NCBI GenBank assembly: GCA_963662155.1
Contig: OY759264.1
Coordinates: 10,300,931-10,364,930, forward strand
Source of the DNA: Lamellibrachia columna
Taxonomy: Eukaryota > Annelida > Polychaeta > Sabellida > Siboglinidae
Direction of reading: 5' to 3'
DNA: 64,000 nt
Both the position numbers and the translations under genes were made by a program. The notes below the pieces were generated by a model, which was given only the letters and a program-made list of their open reading frames with translations, had not been told where the DNA came from and searched no databases. Shown here piece after piece: positions 22,101-35,064 of this stretch. The stretch's first letter is position 1. Every line of letters starts with the position of its first letter.

Positions 22101-22935
22101 CAGGTGTTATTATTAGTCTTGATTTTTAACCCGTGTGAGACTTAAATTATATTTTTATTGTTTTGTATAGTTTTGGATATGAAACGTACTGTAATTGATT
22201 GTAATTGAAATAAATTTTCAGTTATAAAAAAATATAACAATTACAAAAAAATTTCGAAACCATAATAAATTACAGTTACACAATTTTGCTGACAATCATT
22301 ATGTCATCATTGTTGTCTTGGCAGCCACTGCCTTCATTATTACTTACTGAACAGTGGTCTAACTTTGGCTTATTGATCAGTACATTACGTTTCTTCAGGT
22401 AAGGCAAATGACAAAAACACAAGACATTATAGTTTCATTCTGTCATACAACAAATATTATTTAACGTGAGGATGTGGGTTATCAAAAAAATTAACATTAA
22501 AATAATTTTTGCCCAGATATAAATTCACATTAGAACCAGGATTGTAACACTGACAAAAACATTGTATTATGCATTAGTCATTATAAAATACATGCTGTAA
22601 TTTGACATCAAAACCAGGTTTAATTTCTCACCATTAATCCAGTTTAGCCTTTTGAAATATCAAATGCTTACATAGAAATAGTAATAATAAAGGGGGCCCA
22701 AGTTCTCACAATGTATCAGCGATTATCTGATTACAGAGCCTTTGACACAGTAAGGTTATGCGGTTCTGTACATGTAAGTTACATTACTGGACATTATGTG
22801 AATATATTATTGGGGAGAACTCCACTTAATGCCCCCAGCCCTGGGGCGCTTCACAAAAGTCACCCAGTGCAACATTAAGTTGGCCCAATCTGGTACTACA
22901 TAACTTGTAGGTACAAGTACACAATCACATTGTAT
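19131..22935. other. Long non-coding stretch
   Basis: AT-rich sequence without a supported gene. A short protein-like segment follows an acceptor-like TTCACACAG at 21152-21160 (FVTEKYQHLGYKAGDIYSHE), but there is no good donor. Degenerate (ACAATT)n sequence lies at 21625-21740. Nothing else is recognised. Confidence 0.45.
21625..21740. repeat. Degenerate ACAATT/AATTGT simple repeat
   Basis: Repeated TACAATTACAATTACA-like and TTTCAATTACAATTA-like units with interruptions. Confidence 0.7.
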
Positions 22936-22939
22936 TTAT

Positions 22940-23190
22940 CAGAAAATTATGTTATAGTATAAACTATATCTATTGTAAAATCTTGACTACCCATATATGT
23001 TGTAAAGAACCATAATTGTTTTTATATAATTTGACTGTTATCTGTTTAATTTGAATGTTTTATGACGAATGTCATGTTTACACTGATCACTGAATGGCAA
23101 GGTCGATATTCATAAACAGGTAACAATCAAATTGTGATTCAGCAACACATTTGGGCACTCAAGATAATAGAATAGATGTAGGTTAAAACT
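22940..23190 (+). repeat. Interspersed repeat family C, copy 1
   Basis: Resembles 27330-27800: both contain TATTGTAAAATC, a CACCCATATRTGTT / CTACCCATATATGTT segment, AACCATAATTGTTTTTAT, and further on GCAAGGTCGATAT, TAACAATCAAATT and CACTCAAGAT / CAGTCAAGAT. The spacing differs, so the copies have diverged or been rearranged. Confidence 0.4.
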
Positions 23191-24684
23191 ATATAATATC
23201 ATCTTATGATAAAAACGAACACGTTTTGTACCTTAAATTTTAATAAACTAAATGGGTAAAACAACATGTTTAACCCGAACAAGGACACTATGTCATCACG
23301 GCAAGTGTCACAAATCTGAAAAAAGTCGGGTGTGGTCATTGTTACTGTGATATATTGTGTAACCTTGAGTGAAGTCAGAATATATACTATGATAATAGCA
23401 TCACCTGAACAAACAGAACTTTGTTTCAACCAAAGAGGAAAAATAATCTTAAGTTTATTTATTAACACATTATTTCACACCATTGTGACTTTGGACACAG
23501 ATCATATATTGTAACTCATGTGTATCGGCAAAACAGTTATATTTCATAAAAACGTAAAATGCAGTAGGTAACATGAAGGCCAAATCCACTAGTGACTCCC
23601 CCCCCCCATTAAAATTTTGTGGCTGAAACAAGGCCTGGGAAAAACCTATCTCCTGGTAACTGTAAGCGTGTGGTTGGACCTTGGTTAATGTGGCTGTCAA
23701 AGCTTTGTTAGTTGATGAGAGTGTCGGATTTATAGAGGCAGCCGATCAATACTTAGTGACCACATTGGCTACCAGGGGAGCTGCACAGCATTGTGTGACC
23801 AATCAAAAGCTTTCCGTTGGGACGGCCCAAGGCCAGCCCTGCCAAGTTCTTGATGCCTTGTGTAGAAATAGTTTGTGTGTATGCTTTAATAACGGCATTA
23901 TTTGTCTTTAAATCATAATTCAGTGCAGAGCATGCCTAATACGAAATGGTGAAGAAAGATCCTAATTTGAAAATGAAATTTTAGCATGTACTACAAGCAA
24001 TTGTTTTAATAATAAATTCTTCCCACAACATTTTGTCTAATTGTCCCCATACCCTGTGTTATAATAGTGCCAAATACTTCACAAACTAAACCTGTTCATA
24101 ATTATGAATTTATGTCATTAGCTAGGTTTTGTAACAATACTACAACTACTTTGCTAGCAGTAGAAATAAGTTCTAGCAGTTTAATTACATGTCACATTTA
24201 GTTACATCCATTTTTTTTATTTCAGTAGCATAAATTGTTTCCAGAATTGTTGCACATTTTTGGGTGTGTAATTCAAATTCATGTGTAAGTTTGTAACTGG
24301 ACCCAACACTTATGACATAGCATAGTGTTTTTAATACTAAATGATGCTGTATTTTGGATGCATTCATAGCAACTTTGAACTATGCCATGATATTTTGTTT
24401 GGTGGTCTAACATTGGGTACAAAAGAAGTCATTATGTGTAACCATTTATTTGTCAGACTGTCAAATAACAAATATGTATTACATTAAGTAATTAGATTCA
24501 TTGCCATAGAAAATTGCTGGTGCTTATAAGGAATGTTCTTGGTTTTATTGCTGAAATGTATATAATCGCAGAAATTCAGTGCATTGCCGCCTTCGTTATT
24601 AATCGCAACATATTTACTTACAATTGCTTTGGATCAAAGTCAATGAAATACCATTAGTTGTTTAATGATTCCGCGTCAAATGGA
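23191..24684. other. Non-coding stretch
   Basis: No exon, RNA gene or transposon end recognised. Short frames at 23199-23911 lack domains and splice sites. Confidence 0.4.
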
Positions 24685-25080
24685 CTCATTTCATGAAAAA
24701 TCAAACCTATCTAGTCTCCGCTACAACATTCTAGCTCATTTATACAAATTTTTTGTTTTGTTTTGATGACATCATCGGACAAATTATTAAATTAGTTTTG
24801 ACCGGATGCAGTCAACATTTGGTGAAAGGCAAACGTGGTCCAGCTCTATATTATGTAATGCTGTAATATATAATACTATAATATAATATAAGGCTATTTA
24901 CAGTTTGTCAAGTTACCTGATCTGATGACTAAAGTTATTTCTTTCAATGACTTTAACAGAAGAATGCACTCTTTTACTACAGTTTTAATAGACTGCGCAT
25001 AATACGTAAATTATTTACACACTACAGGTTTGAACATCAAAGAACCTGATTTGCCATGGGTTAAATTCGTTGAGGGAAGT
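24685..25080 (-). repeat. Interspersed repeat family A, copy 2
   Basis: Antisense copy: starts AAAAATCAAACCTATCTAGT and ends with the reverse complement of the family 5' part (ACACTACAGGTTTGAACATC, CCTGATTTGCCATGG). An AT-rich segment in the middle (24850-24895) is peculiar to this copy. Confidence 0.7.
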
Positions 25081-25534
25081 TATCCATATCTTATGCAAGA
25101 TATAAATAATAAAAAAAATTAATAAAAAATTTAATAATGATAAATTTGAGTAGTATTGCAGAATATTCACCCAGAAAGTACACTAGCAGTGTAGACACTA
25201 GTGTGTACCTTGTTAAAGGGTTATTTTTGTGATATTCATTAATGTGAGCTGCATTGGCAATTAATCCTCAGAAGCAGAGACCCAACACATTCACTGTAGC
25301 CAGATAGTTAAATTGCACATTTGGTTATGCGGGTGCGTGCATGCAGGCACCGTGCATGCGTGTGCATACACGTCCGCTTCCCTGCATGTGCCAGCATTGA
25401 TTCCCTGTCAACTGGCAAGACACTCTTTCCATCAGTGGCAAACAGTCCAGTACTGGGGCAGCTGTCACCAGTTTCTGCATTTAACTCTTTGTGTCCTGCC
25501 GACCATTAACCCATTCTCCCTCGTTGTCTTGCAG

Positions 25535-25608
25535 ATCTGCACAACCAACAAATGTCGCATTCTCCTCAACTCTACTCCAACATAATCGCTGTTGACGCAG
25601 ACCGAAAG
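25535..25608 (+). CDS. Candidate 74-nt coding exon; possible second distal exon of the RNF38-like gene
   Basis: Very good splice sites: acceptor TCGTTGTCTTGCAG and donor AAAG|GTGAGTG. Taking one base from the exon ending at 15867, it reads DLHNQQMSHSPQLYSNIIAV then DADRK and ends in phase 0. The RNF38-like exon 2 at 43522 starts in phase 0 with SESPTRKRQ, so the two can be spliced without shifting frame. No domain is recognisable in 24 residues. The function as an alternative N-terminus is inferred from phase, strand and order only. Confidence 0.5.
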
Positions 25609-26069
25609 GTGAGTGAACGTTTTACTAGTACACCAAACCACGTGTATAAATATGAATGTCATGAATTCTGTTTTTGACATGTTCCATTGTCAATTCTTTG
25701 GTGATTTCCCCCAGGCCGTGTGGGTATTTACTTTGGACATAAAAAAAATTATAAGGAAATGGTGGTATGTTGTTTTTACATTATGTAGAATGCATGAAAG
25801 CTGCAGATGATATTCCTGGTGCCCATCATGTGAATGAAACGGAATGGGCATAAACAAAGCCAGTGGCATCTTCCTTTGCTGAATTGTATATGCATCACTA
25901 AATATAATGATATTCAAATTCTACATTCGTCTCACAAAGTGTTTTATATCACCATGCATTCGTAAGTGGGAACTGTAATGGACCCTGAAAGCTGAAACTA
26001 CGGCGGTGCAGGTATATGGAAGTCTGGTGTGAATCTATCACCTGAGAGCGTTGAATGTGCGCCGTCTGT

Positions 26070-26440
26070 GTTCGAGAGAATAAACAACAGTTTTTATTGG
26101 TTAAATGAATGCCTGTTTTATGGGCCATTGCCACTGTGGTTGGGGCATTGTGTTTATTACTTTTTATAACATCTTGGCTGTTTAAAAATAATACGCCAAA
26201 AATACACCGCAATAAACGACAGACCATAAAATCTTCATCTTCGAGAGTATAACTTTTTTCATTGGATGATATATTGGTGTGCCAAATCCCCTTTTTTTAC
26301 AGTTTCTAACGGTAAATATACTGCAGTAATAAAGATTAAAACATGAGTATACATTTTTAAAAGAGAATTAGGTCATTTTAATTATAATTAACCCCATAAT
26401 AGTTATCCATGAAAATCGTTGTATATTCCTTTTAAAGCCG
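26070..26440 (+). repeat. Interspersed repeat family B, copy 1 (MITE-like)
   Basis: The left end (AACAGTTTTTATTGGTTAA at about 26088) and the reverse complement of the right end (ACAACGATTTTCATGGATAA, 26405-26425) are similar, giving degenerate terminal inverted repeats about 365 bp apart. Related ends occur at 31835-31930, 42235-42350 and 63250-63300. No coding capacity. Confidence 0.5.
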
Positions 26441-26525
26441 ATGTAGTGGCTGTCACCAGTGTCCAATAGAGTTAAAACAACAAGGTCTTAATGAAATTGG
26501 TGTGTAGCATAAGCTTGTATGCATA

Positions 26526-26702
26526 ATGGAGTTAGAGAGTTTGTCGCTGTCTGACAAACAATTCCCTAGCCAAGCTCGCAGTCAACTCGCTGTAGACAGA
26601 ACTCTGCATGAATGTAGAGAACTATGTTTACTCCTAGGATCAGACGCATTAATAAAAGATAACATTTCAACATTAATATACACTGATATCATATCTGTGT
26701 AA
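26526..26702 (+). other. Small 58-codon open frame, unidentified
   Basis: Starts MELESLSLSDKQFPSQARSQ, continues LAVDRTLHECRELCLLLGSD and ends at TAA at 26702. Composition is protein-like (balanced charged and Leu residues), but there is no recognisable domain, no clear splice site and no neighbour to support it. It could be an exon, a decayed transposase scrap or chance. Confidence 0.2.
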
Positions 26703-26799
26703 ACATACAAACGCATAATGTCATTTTTAGTCTATTTTTGAACTGCCATGATTGCAGCCGTAATCCCTGGTTGATTTAGAGGCCTTCAATGTTATCAAG

Positions 26800-26905
26800 G
26801 TTGGCCCAGTAGTACCCAAGTTTGCACAATGCTACCCAGGTTGGCCCAATGCTACCCAGGTTGGCCCAATGCTACCCAGGTTGGCCCAATGCTACCTGGT
26901 TAACA
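26800..26905. repeat. 20 bp tandem repeat, about five units
   Basis: Unit CAATGCTACCCAGGTTGGCC. The three central copies are identical; the outer copies are diverged. Confidence 0.9.
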
Positions 26906-26976
26906 ACTTATTGTCTGATCTTTTTCTTCAAGGAAAAAAAAACAGTTTAAAAATGATAAATCTCAGTGTACAATTC

Positions 26977-27100
26977 GGACTTAACCCGTGGATATAATAA
27001 TTATGACCCTGTCAGCTGGACTTAACCCATGGATATAATAATTATGACCCTGTCAGCTGGACTTAACCCATGGATATAATAATTATGACCCTGTTAGCTA
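26977..27100. repeat. 41 bp tandem repeat, three units
   Basis: Units beginning GGACTTAACCCATGGATATA at 26977, 27018 and 27059, differing by only a couple of substitutions. Confidence 0.92.
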
Positions 27101-27329
27101 TTATGTTTCCTATGCTTACCTACCAGTATAAATAAGGCCCCTTTGGGGGTCATTTTCTGGGTTAATGGTTCAGTTGACTTAAACCCACTATGATGCTATG
27201 CAGACTTTATGTCCCAAAGAGACACTTGGGGGTCACTATATGTCTAGTGACAACTGGTTGTCGCTAAAAGGAAACCGGTCATTTCATGTTGTCAACTTCA
27301 ATTGAACTGTCACTAACAAGATATTACCT

Positions 27330-27800
27330 TTAAAGTCTGATCATTTTTATTGTAAAATCATGTTTTATATTTTATGAACTATATTAGCTTTGTCACCCAT
27401 ATGTGTTTTCATGAGCCACAATTTATTGATGGTTTTTATTCGTGTTGAATCATGTGCTTACATATGGCATTCAGACAGCTTAAAAGGTGGACTGGAATTT
27501 ACGTATTGTTCTTAAGTTAATTATTACCTACCCCCAATTGTACACCTACAGTGAGGAAATATACTTGTTTTGTTAATTGTTTGTATTTTTGTAATTATCG
27601 TAGCTACACGGCTCCTCCGAGTGCTGTCTGTCTAACCTGGTTCACTCGTCCACCCTAGTCCACCTATTAGGTGGACCCTGCTGAAATGCAAGGTCGATAT
27701 ATGTAAGCATATAACATTCAAATTATATTTTTAAATTGTGGTTCATTAACACGCATTTCAGCAGTCAAGATGTTATGTACAATAGATTTAGTCATTGTTA
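27330..27800 (+). repeat. Interspersed repeat family C, copy 2
   Basis: See the copy at 22940. Here the shared parts lie at 27340-27470 and 27680-27790, separated by an unrelated segment. Confidence 0.4.
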
Positions 27801-27918
27801 TTTAGTATAAACAGTTTATGCTACATATCATGTGTTTACCATTCAAACGATCAGACTTCATATCCTTTCAATTATTATTCAAACATGATTTTATTAAAGA
27901 TACAGTTCCCACCACCAG

Positions 27919-27993
27919 GTGTTCGGCAGGAGAGTCTGCACACTGTTTTTGACCTCCCTTCGCAGTACCACGATTTACAGCTGGTTGCCTCTG
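27919..27993 (+). CDS. Low-confidence 75-nt exon candidate
   Basis: Bounded by acceptor-like CCCACCACCAG and donor CTG|GTAAAT. The most protein-like frame (VRQESLHTVFDLPSQYHDLQ, LVAS) needs a phase-1 upstream exon, so it would follow 15867 directly rather than 25608. In phase 0 it reads a less likely hydrophobic peptide. The length is divisible by 3, so it could be a cassette exon. No domain recognised. Confidence 0.2.
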
Positions 27994-29955
27994 GTAAATT
28001 TGTGACTTTGTATTTGTGTCAACATGTGCATGTGTGCGTGGGTTCTATGTGACATTAAACCGAAGTGTGCAAGTGTGCGTGTGGATTCAGTCTTCAGTTC
28101 CATTGACACATGCAAACATCCTGCTTATTAAATTGCAGCCCAGCTACTTTGATGGCTGCACTAGCCTTATGTGGTGGTCATTACAGCACATCTGGTGGTT
28201 AGTGCCTGGTCACTTCAGGTCCTTTCCTGGACACAACCAGAAAACTGACCAGCTGATAAAACAGCTTCGTTTATGTGTGTGGTTTAAACTGCCTTGTGCA
28301 GGAGGTTGAAAGGTCATGGCCTAGCTGGGGTTTTTGTTAATGAGGAAAACTGTCTACTTTGTGCATGAAGTTGGACACTGTAGAGACATGGTTGGCTATG
28401 ATTTACATATTACCCCTGCAAGATACACATTGGTTGTGGCTAGTGGGGGCTGTAGATTTATTTACCCTACAGGCTCTTGTGATACTATGCAGAAAGGGTT
28501 GCTCTGCCTTTCCAAGACTGTCCTTGTTCAAAACTGCTCCACATTAACCCTTGTAGTTCCAGTCATGACGTGTCAGATATAGGGAGGTTGTACAGAAAAG
28601 GAGGTTAAAACCACCTCTCAAAAACAGGATAATTTAAAACATTGTAATGTGTGTGTGTCATCGGTTGAATAAATCAGCTAAATTGTTTATTGATTGCAGG
28701 AAATTAACCCAGAAAATGCCCATGAGGTATCTGTAGATAATGACCCCTTCACTGCAATCTACTGCCTGCAGCTGGCCTCTTGTTAGATTTCCCATGGCGT
28801 TAAAAATGTCAACTGTGCAAGAGTTAATGTTTGTTTTTTTGATGGGAACCACTATCAGAGTCATCACCAGGGCATATCTCAGTACCTGGCGCTTCCTGGC
28901 ATTGACAGTCAGGACAGACATTTCATGGAAGGACTGTTGTATGTTGTATTGGCGACATGTTTTCGTGAAATGACTGTTCTGATAGTTAGAAAAAGAGCTG
29001 GACTGGTTGAAAACAGACAGTGGTGGATGCCTTTGGGGCTGGTTGAGTCTAGGCACTTGGTCAATGTACTTCTCTTCCCCATGGCTTTACAGGATGATCA
29101 TTAGGTTGAGTCATGTAGTGGTCTTGTGGTATGCTGCAGACTGGTTTAGTATAAGACATAAGAACCACACTTTATAGCTGTGTTTTATAATTCGGAGAAC
29201 ACAGAAATTGTTGATAAATATTCCCGTTATCACCGTGTGGATATAACTATATCTTGTCGTTCATGGTTATGGATATTTTGAAACACATGATCCAAAATTG
29301 TGTGACTTGTAATGTCTGCTTCAAAGCTCTGTGGAAGTTGTAGTGGGAATTTTGTAATGCAGTCATGCCATTTTAACTAATATTCAGTTTGCCGCAGTAA
29401 ATCTAAAATTAGTTTTGCCAGATACTGCATAATTTTGTATTGGGCTAGCTCACCATCATCAACAATATGGAAATATTTCATCATATCAGTTCCCGCAGGC
29501 TGCCTGCTGTATCGCCACACTATATCACTGTTGGACAAGGTCGTTTGTTTTATGTAAAAGATAATTTGCTAACGGTCTTGCTTTTAGCAATTGCATGTTT
29601 TCTGGCACTGACTATATATTAATTTTTGCACGTTGTTTGTTTCTTTTTTGATTTAGCAGGATTAATGCGTGTACAGGTAATAAAAAATGATATTTCTACA
29701 AAACGAAGCTTCCACTCAGCTAAGGGGTTATCTCCACGGGGAATAGGGAAACTATCTCCACCTGATGAAGGGTATTTATAGAATTATTAATAAATTCTTG
29801 TAGTTACAGGATTTATCTGAATGTTTTCCAGTTAAACAGATATTTATAATCTGACTTGAAATCATTGATATATTGATGGTTTGAAAAACACCCACTCATG
29901 GACAGGAAATAATACTAAATAATTATACTAAAAAAAATAATGAAATAATACTAGT
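27994..29955. other. Non-coding stretch, presumed intron
   Basis: No supported exon. A short segment at 28700-28726 (EINPENAHE between TTGATTGCAG and GAG|GTATCT) looks like a micro-exon but has no independent support. Confidence 0.35.
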
Positions 29956-29959
29956 ATAA

Positions 29960-30178
29960 TGGCCCACAGAGACAGGCATCAATCCAAGGGGCCATGTATT
30001 AATCACAAAAGAATAATGATATAATAATATAATAATGATAAAAAATATGTAACATTGTATAGCATGAGAAACTATCTTTGCAATATCTGCGACTGAAATC
30101 TTTGAAAACGAACATTCATGTAATTTTTTGCTTAATAGACGGCCCCTTGGATTGATGCTTGTTTGTCTCTGTGGGCCA
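29960..30178. mobile_element. MITE, 219 bp, with about 45 bp terminal inverted repeats
   Basis: The left end TGGCCCACAGAGACAGGCAT is followed by CAATCCAAGGGGCC and TATTAA. The right end is its mirror (TTAATAGACGGCCCCTTGG, ATTGATGCTTG, TCTCTGTGGGCCA), with a 4 bp indel between the arms. The centre is AT-rich and non-coding. No obvious target duplication is visible. Confidence 0.85.
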
Positions 30179-30179
30179 G

Positions 30180-31555
30180 AGTTCCAGTTTTACCCAGCTG
30201 GACATAGACTTCCTACAGACAGAGGATCAATGGAGCACTCCCAATACGTGCTGGGAGTCTGCATCTGTCTCTGTCTGTCTGAGTCTCAACTTTTTGGTTT
30301 GCCTCAGTCAGAGTCTATCCATTGGTCAGCTATGCATTGGTCAGTGTCTATCCATTGTCAGACAAGAGGCCTTGTGGCTGTACCTAAAGGAAATGCTGAG
30401 TGCATGTTTGCTTGACTGAGTCAGAGCTGAAATCTGTGTGGGCTGTCTGTGTGCTCTACCAGCATGGCCTTGGACAAGACAGGAGGCCAGTGAATTGTAA
30501 TGTCCCTGGTGGGTGCCAGACAGTGTAGAGCTGTGGCACAGGTCAGTTGTTATGGGTTCCCAGCTGTTGTCTGTCTGTCTCAGGGACCATGTATGTGAGG
30601 CTGGTTCTGCTCCATCAAGCTTCACCCAAGGATATGGTTAGTTGTTGACCAAATGCAGGTTCTGTCCCACCAAGCTGGGCTGATTCTGGTCCACAGTGGG
30701 CTGGGGTCAGTTGCCAACTATTACACTGGCTTCATTCTCCTATCCAGTTATTGTGCATAAAGCGGAAACTATCACAAGCCACCTTCCTCTGTCCTGAGCC
30801 ACCGTAATTTTTTATGACCTCTCCCTCTCTTAAAAATTGCAAAAAATTCAAAGTTTCTTTCGGTCTTTCCCGTTTACTTTTTCAATTTGATTCTGCCCAG
30901 GTGCTGCGTTAGGTTGTCTTTCTGGTGGCGTTCTCAGCCTGACCCTAGTATGGTCCACTTAACTTATTATCATGCCGTAATCATGTTTAAGTATATCGAT
31001 TTCCCCAGTGAGTGACACCTGGTGGTTCTTATGTAGAACCCTGCCTTGCAAACACCGCTATAAATCTACACTGTGCGGTGGTGATTCACTGGCATCTACT
31101 AGCGGAGGTGTGGTCTTTCACTGCTGCGTTGTTTGTGTGCCTCAGCGGAAGGGGATTTTACCAGTGGTGCAGCATTTAGGGCAATTGTATATCCCCGTAA
31201 CCGATTCCATCAGCCATTCATAATGTGGTTTACTACCTACCTCTTTTGCTGACCGAAAAACACCTTTTGTGTGATCAATGGAGACCGTGGTTGTACTGGT
31301 GATAGACGTGAGAGTTTAATTCAGGCCATGTTGGGTTTGCCAATAGTTGCAGCCTCAATAGGTAGTTAAGATGGTTTTAGGTGAAGCCCTTTTCATATCG
31401 CGCATTTGTCCACGGGGTGACAAGGGTTTGATGTGGTGTCCAACAGGAAAACCACAATGCATGCGTCATTAGTTTATGGTGAGGGTCTTCTTAAGGTCTG
31501 GACCAATTGGACAATGGTCTTGTCATGCCAATCTTTAAGATTCATTATAATTCAT
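30180..31555. other. Non-coding stretch
   Basis: Short frames at 30128-30625 overlap on both strands without domains. Nothing recognised. Confidence 0.4.
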
Positions 31556-31834
31556 TCGCAGTGAGAAACCCACTTTAGTGGCAGTGTCACTTCAAAGCCG
31601 GTGTATAAAAATTAAACCTTTTCTGATGCTATACTTGTTTTTTTTATATTTTAAGTGACAGCATTTTTCTTAAATAAACTGGATGTACAGACAGAATATT
31701 GTAAAAGTGTTTATTTTATGGGTTATTATGGTCAAAATAAACAATACAGGATATGCATGTATTTTCTACCAGTTTGACTGAAAGATCACAATAGTAGCAC
31801 ACTTTGTATGGATGTTCTTTGTTTTAGCCAACCA

Positions 31835-31930
31835 AGATGTTATAAATACTAACAAATTCTGTCTTGCGGTGTCCTGTAAAACAGCCGTTCAGTTAACGAG
31901 TGAAAATCATTGTATATTCCCTTTAACCGA
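31835..31930 (-). repeat. Interspersed repeat family B, copy 2
   Basis: The reverse complement reads GGGAATATACAATGATTTTC, CTCGTTAACTGAACGGCTGT, TTTACAGGACACCG, then GTATTTATAACATCTTGG, matching the family at 26088 and 42240. The rest of the element to the left (31560-31830) is too diverged to delimit. Confidence 0.5.
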
Positions 31931-33575
31931 CAAACTTTTGTAATTTTGGATACTTGTGTCCTACAAATTTGTCTACCTTGCTACGTAATATAGATCTGAG
32001 AATACCACCGTCTTCATCCCTTCTACGTTCTTGTTTAGTTCAGTGAGACCAGTTGGTGCTTCCAATGATCGACAGGTGCCAATCCATAAGGTTCACATCA
32101 ATCATTAATTATGAATCAGTTCATTCACCTTTCTCCGTGATTGACTGCTAGTTTCATCGCATCTTGCACTGTGTTCCTGGAAATCAGGTTTTCTATGAAA
32201 CACACCACACAAAACCACAAGGCCAATAGGAAATATTGACCACTGTCCTAGACTGTCTTCATAATATGGCTTCTCTGACCAGTTCCCCAAAGTAGAAAGG
32301 TTCTGTAAATAGTTTTGATGATTGCCCTAGTTCCTGTCCAAGTGTGGACTGGTTTTGGAGGTGTGACAATTATATTGTTGTGTGCACTCCGATGTTTGTG
32401 AGATGCTCTTCACGTGTTTATATTCACCGAAGTCATCTGAGTTATTATGGCAGCCAGGCAGGATAGTGTCTGAGAATGGTCAAACAGAAAAATATCCCAG
32501 AATTATCAAGCTACATCATTCTAGCTACAGTGGGGGGGGGGGGAGTTTGCAGAAATATTCCAGAATTATTAATCTGCATCATCCTAGCTTCATTAGGGGA
32601 ATTGCAGAAAATTAATTGTTTCTGTACGTCATTGAATACTTGTATTGTAAAATATACAGGTAACGTTAATCATTCTTGCTGCATTCGTGATAGGCGGGCA
32701 GGTAAATTACCAAGAATCATTCATTGACGTAGGTTGTGTTAACCTTCATGTAAGTGGTGGGCAGAACGAAGTCCAGCAACTGTCCAGTGAATGGTCATTT
32801 GACGTCATCCTAGCTGTTGTGCTGTCTAGGCCTTGTGATATGATACGTCAAAAAACAATTTATTTCCACCGCATTGCACAACTGTATATGTTTACTGAAA
32901 GTACAGTGCTCAGCAAAACATTGCAATAACTTAAAGTAGTGATGTGCCTAACGTGAGATCATGCAAGATTTCAACAAGTAGAAAGTTTGTCTCTGTTGAC
33001 ATTATACATGGGTAGATTTGATGTTTTCCAAGGCCTTTGACGTAGTTTCAACAAGATACAACTTTGGAAAATATGTTTACCTGTATCAATAATATATATT
33101 GAGTATTGCATCGTGAGAAACGTATCACAATTCATTGATGCATCAATGAATTGTTACAGCCCTAGTTTTGTGTAATGTGAAGATTGTGGCTCATAATTTT
33201 TAGCATCTGGTGGCCTTGTTGTCATCCAACAACATTCCAGTGGTCATCAAACTGACCATTGCCATGTCATCTGGCTATATATGCCACTGGCAAAAGGACT
33301 CTTCTGAACTGGGTCAAAATGACGAAACAGTTTCCGCAGAAATTCACTGACCAGCAGAAAGTGGACATTAGCATTGGACAGCTGGGGGGGGGAGTAGAAG
33401 TCCAGAAGTCCAAAGGTCATTGGAACATTGTCATATTCAGTAGTGTACCCTATGGCATTGTCAATAATAATGACATTGTTTTGAAATAGCAGTTCAACTG
33501 GATTATGTAACATGGTTCTGTTCTTAGTTAAAGATCCTTCTTTGATTCTCTTTTTTTGCTCATCTTGTTGAAGAT
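31931..33575. other. Non-coding stretch
   Basis: No supported exon. A short duplicated phrase (AATATCCCAGAATTATCAAG / AATATTCCAGAATTATTAAT, followed by TGCATCATYCTAGCT-like text) occurs at 32502 and 32554 on either side of a G-run. Confidence 0.4.
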
Positions 33576-33579
33576 TAAT

Positions 33580-33830
33580 TTTGCAAAAAATCAAACCTAT
33601 CTAGTACCCACTACAACATGCTAGTTCATTTGTGCAAATGTGTTAGTTAGTTTTGATGAAATTGTTGGACAAACTGTTAAATTATTTTGACTGGGTCTGA
33701 TAAAAATTTGGTTACAAAATGTTACTCGATCCAACACAATACTACTGAAATTTGTCACACCACACACTACAGATTTGAACATCATCAGAACTGGTTCATG
33801 CTGAATTGAGGAGTGAGTTTTGATTCAGCG
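33580..33830 (-). repeat. Interspersed repeat family A, copy 3
   Basis: Starts AAAAAATCAAACCTATCTAG, has ACAACATGCTAGTTCATTTG and GGACAAACTGTTAAATTA, and ends ACACTACAGATTTGAACATC. The middle part is deleted relative to longer copies. Confidence 0.72.
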
Positions 33831-35060
33831 ACACAGTAGTTCTGTAGACAACCATGTGCTTTGCGGAGTACACTAGAGTAATTGTAAATACCCCTACCAA
33901 CACCAGCTATGCTGACTGATCTGGCTGCATTGACAAGTTACACCGAAAATAGACGTCAAATATTTGCTGTTTCAGATGTGCCAGTAATGAAAGAATGAAA
34001 CAAGTTATGACAAGTTGTGTTAGGTCTAGTTAGTTCGGATCCGTGATAGTGACAACTTGATCTTCAAAACATAGCAGATAAAAAACTACATGTGCAGTAA
34101 ACCTTTGAATCAGGGTCGGAAAATTACTTGACAGTGACAGACAGAAATCGGTGAGCAAAACACCCAGTTGCAGACAACAACGGTCTCTCACCTTGACCTC
34201 ATTTCTTGCCAGAGTCGGTGGCAGTTTTTGGTTCCTGTGCTGATAAATTGATTGTACTTCTAGCGTGTTATGTAAAAAAGAGTGATGTTTGTGAATGAAT
34301 ATGACATGCTATTACGCTGAGCCAAACAGTGTCCTTCGTGATAGCACTTTGATCTAAATTCCTACGTTCCACCATTTGAAAGTGGCACCCAAAGGGTCTG
34401 CAATAATTCCTCATAAATTCTAGTGTATTTAGGCTGGGGATGTTGCAGCCGCAGTAGGAAAGGTTTTGTGGTAAAGCAGCTATTGTGCATATTGTGTAAA
34501 TGTTTCAAAACCATGTAAATGTATTTTCCCAATGTACTGTTAAATGTGGCTATGCACAAGGCAAAGAACACAAAAAGAGTTGTAATTATGATTCTCCTAT
34601 CTCTTAATGACTTGACATGTTTGTTGTTAATTTGCCTGTGAAGGAGAAGAAGATAGTTGAGCAGCCTAGATGCCATTGATGGAGTGATTGGAGTAAACTG
34701 GAGACCCTGGGCTTCTATTCTAGGTTGCCTGGGGATGTTTGTAGTTGAGATTGTAGATATGGCCAGGCAGTAATGGCCCTAACATGGACTATCAGAGTAG
34801 TCTCTTTATAGTGCACCATGCCACTAGTGCTAGTGCATCCATCATCTTGTAGTACGCCAGCTGTGTTGGCTGCAGGGATATACTTGCCAGTTGGACATTT
34901 GGCCACAGATCATTCTCATATTCTGTCCGCCATTACCCACATAAAGAATCCACAGGAAAGCGAGAATTGCGTGTGATGTGTGAATTTTTCGAGCACTTTG
35001 CATTGGATGAGGTAGTAAAGTTAAAGGTGCTTAATCAATTTGATTTTTTTGCTAGTCTCA
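33831..35060. other. Non-coding stretch
   Basis: No exon, RNA gene or transposon end recognised. Confidence 0.4.
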
Positions 35061-35064
35061 TTTC

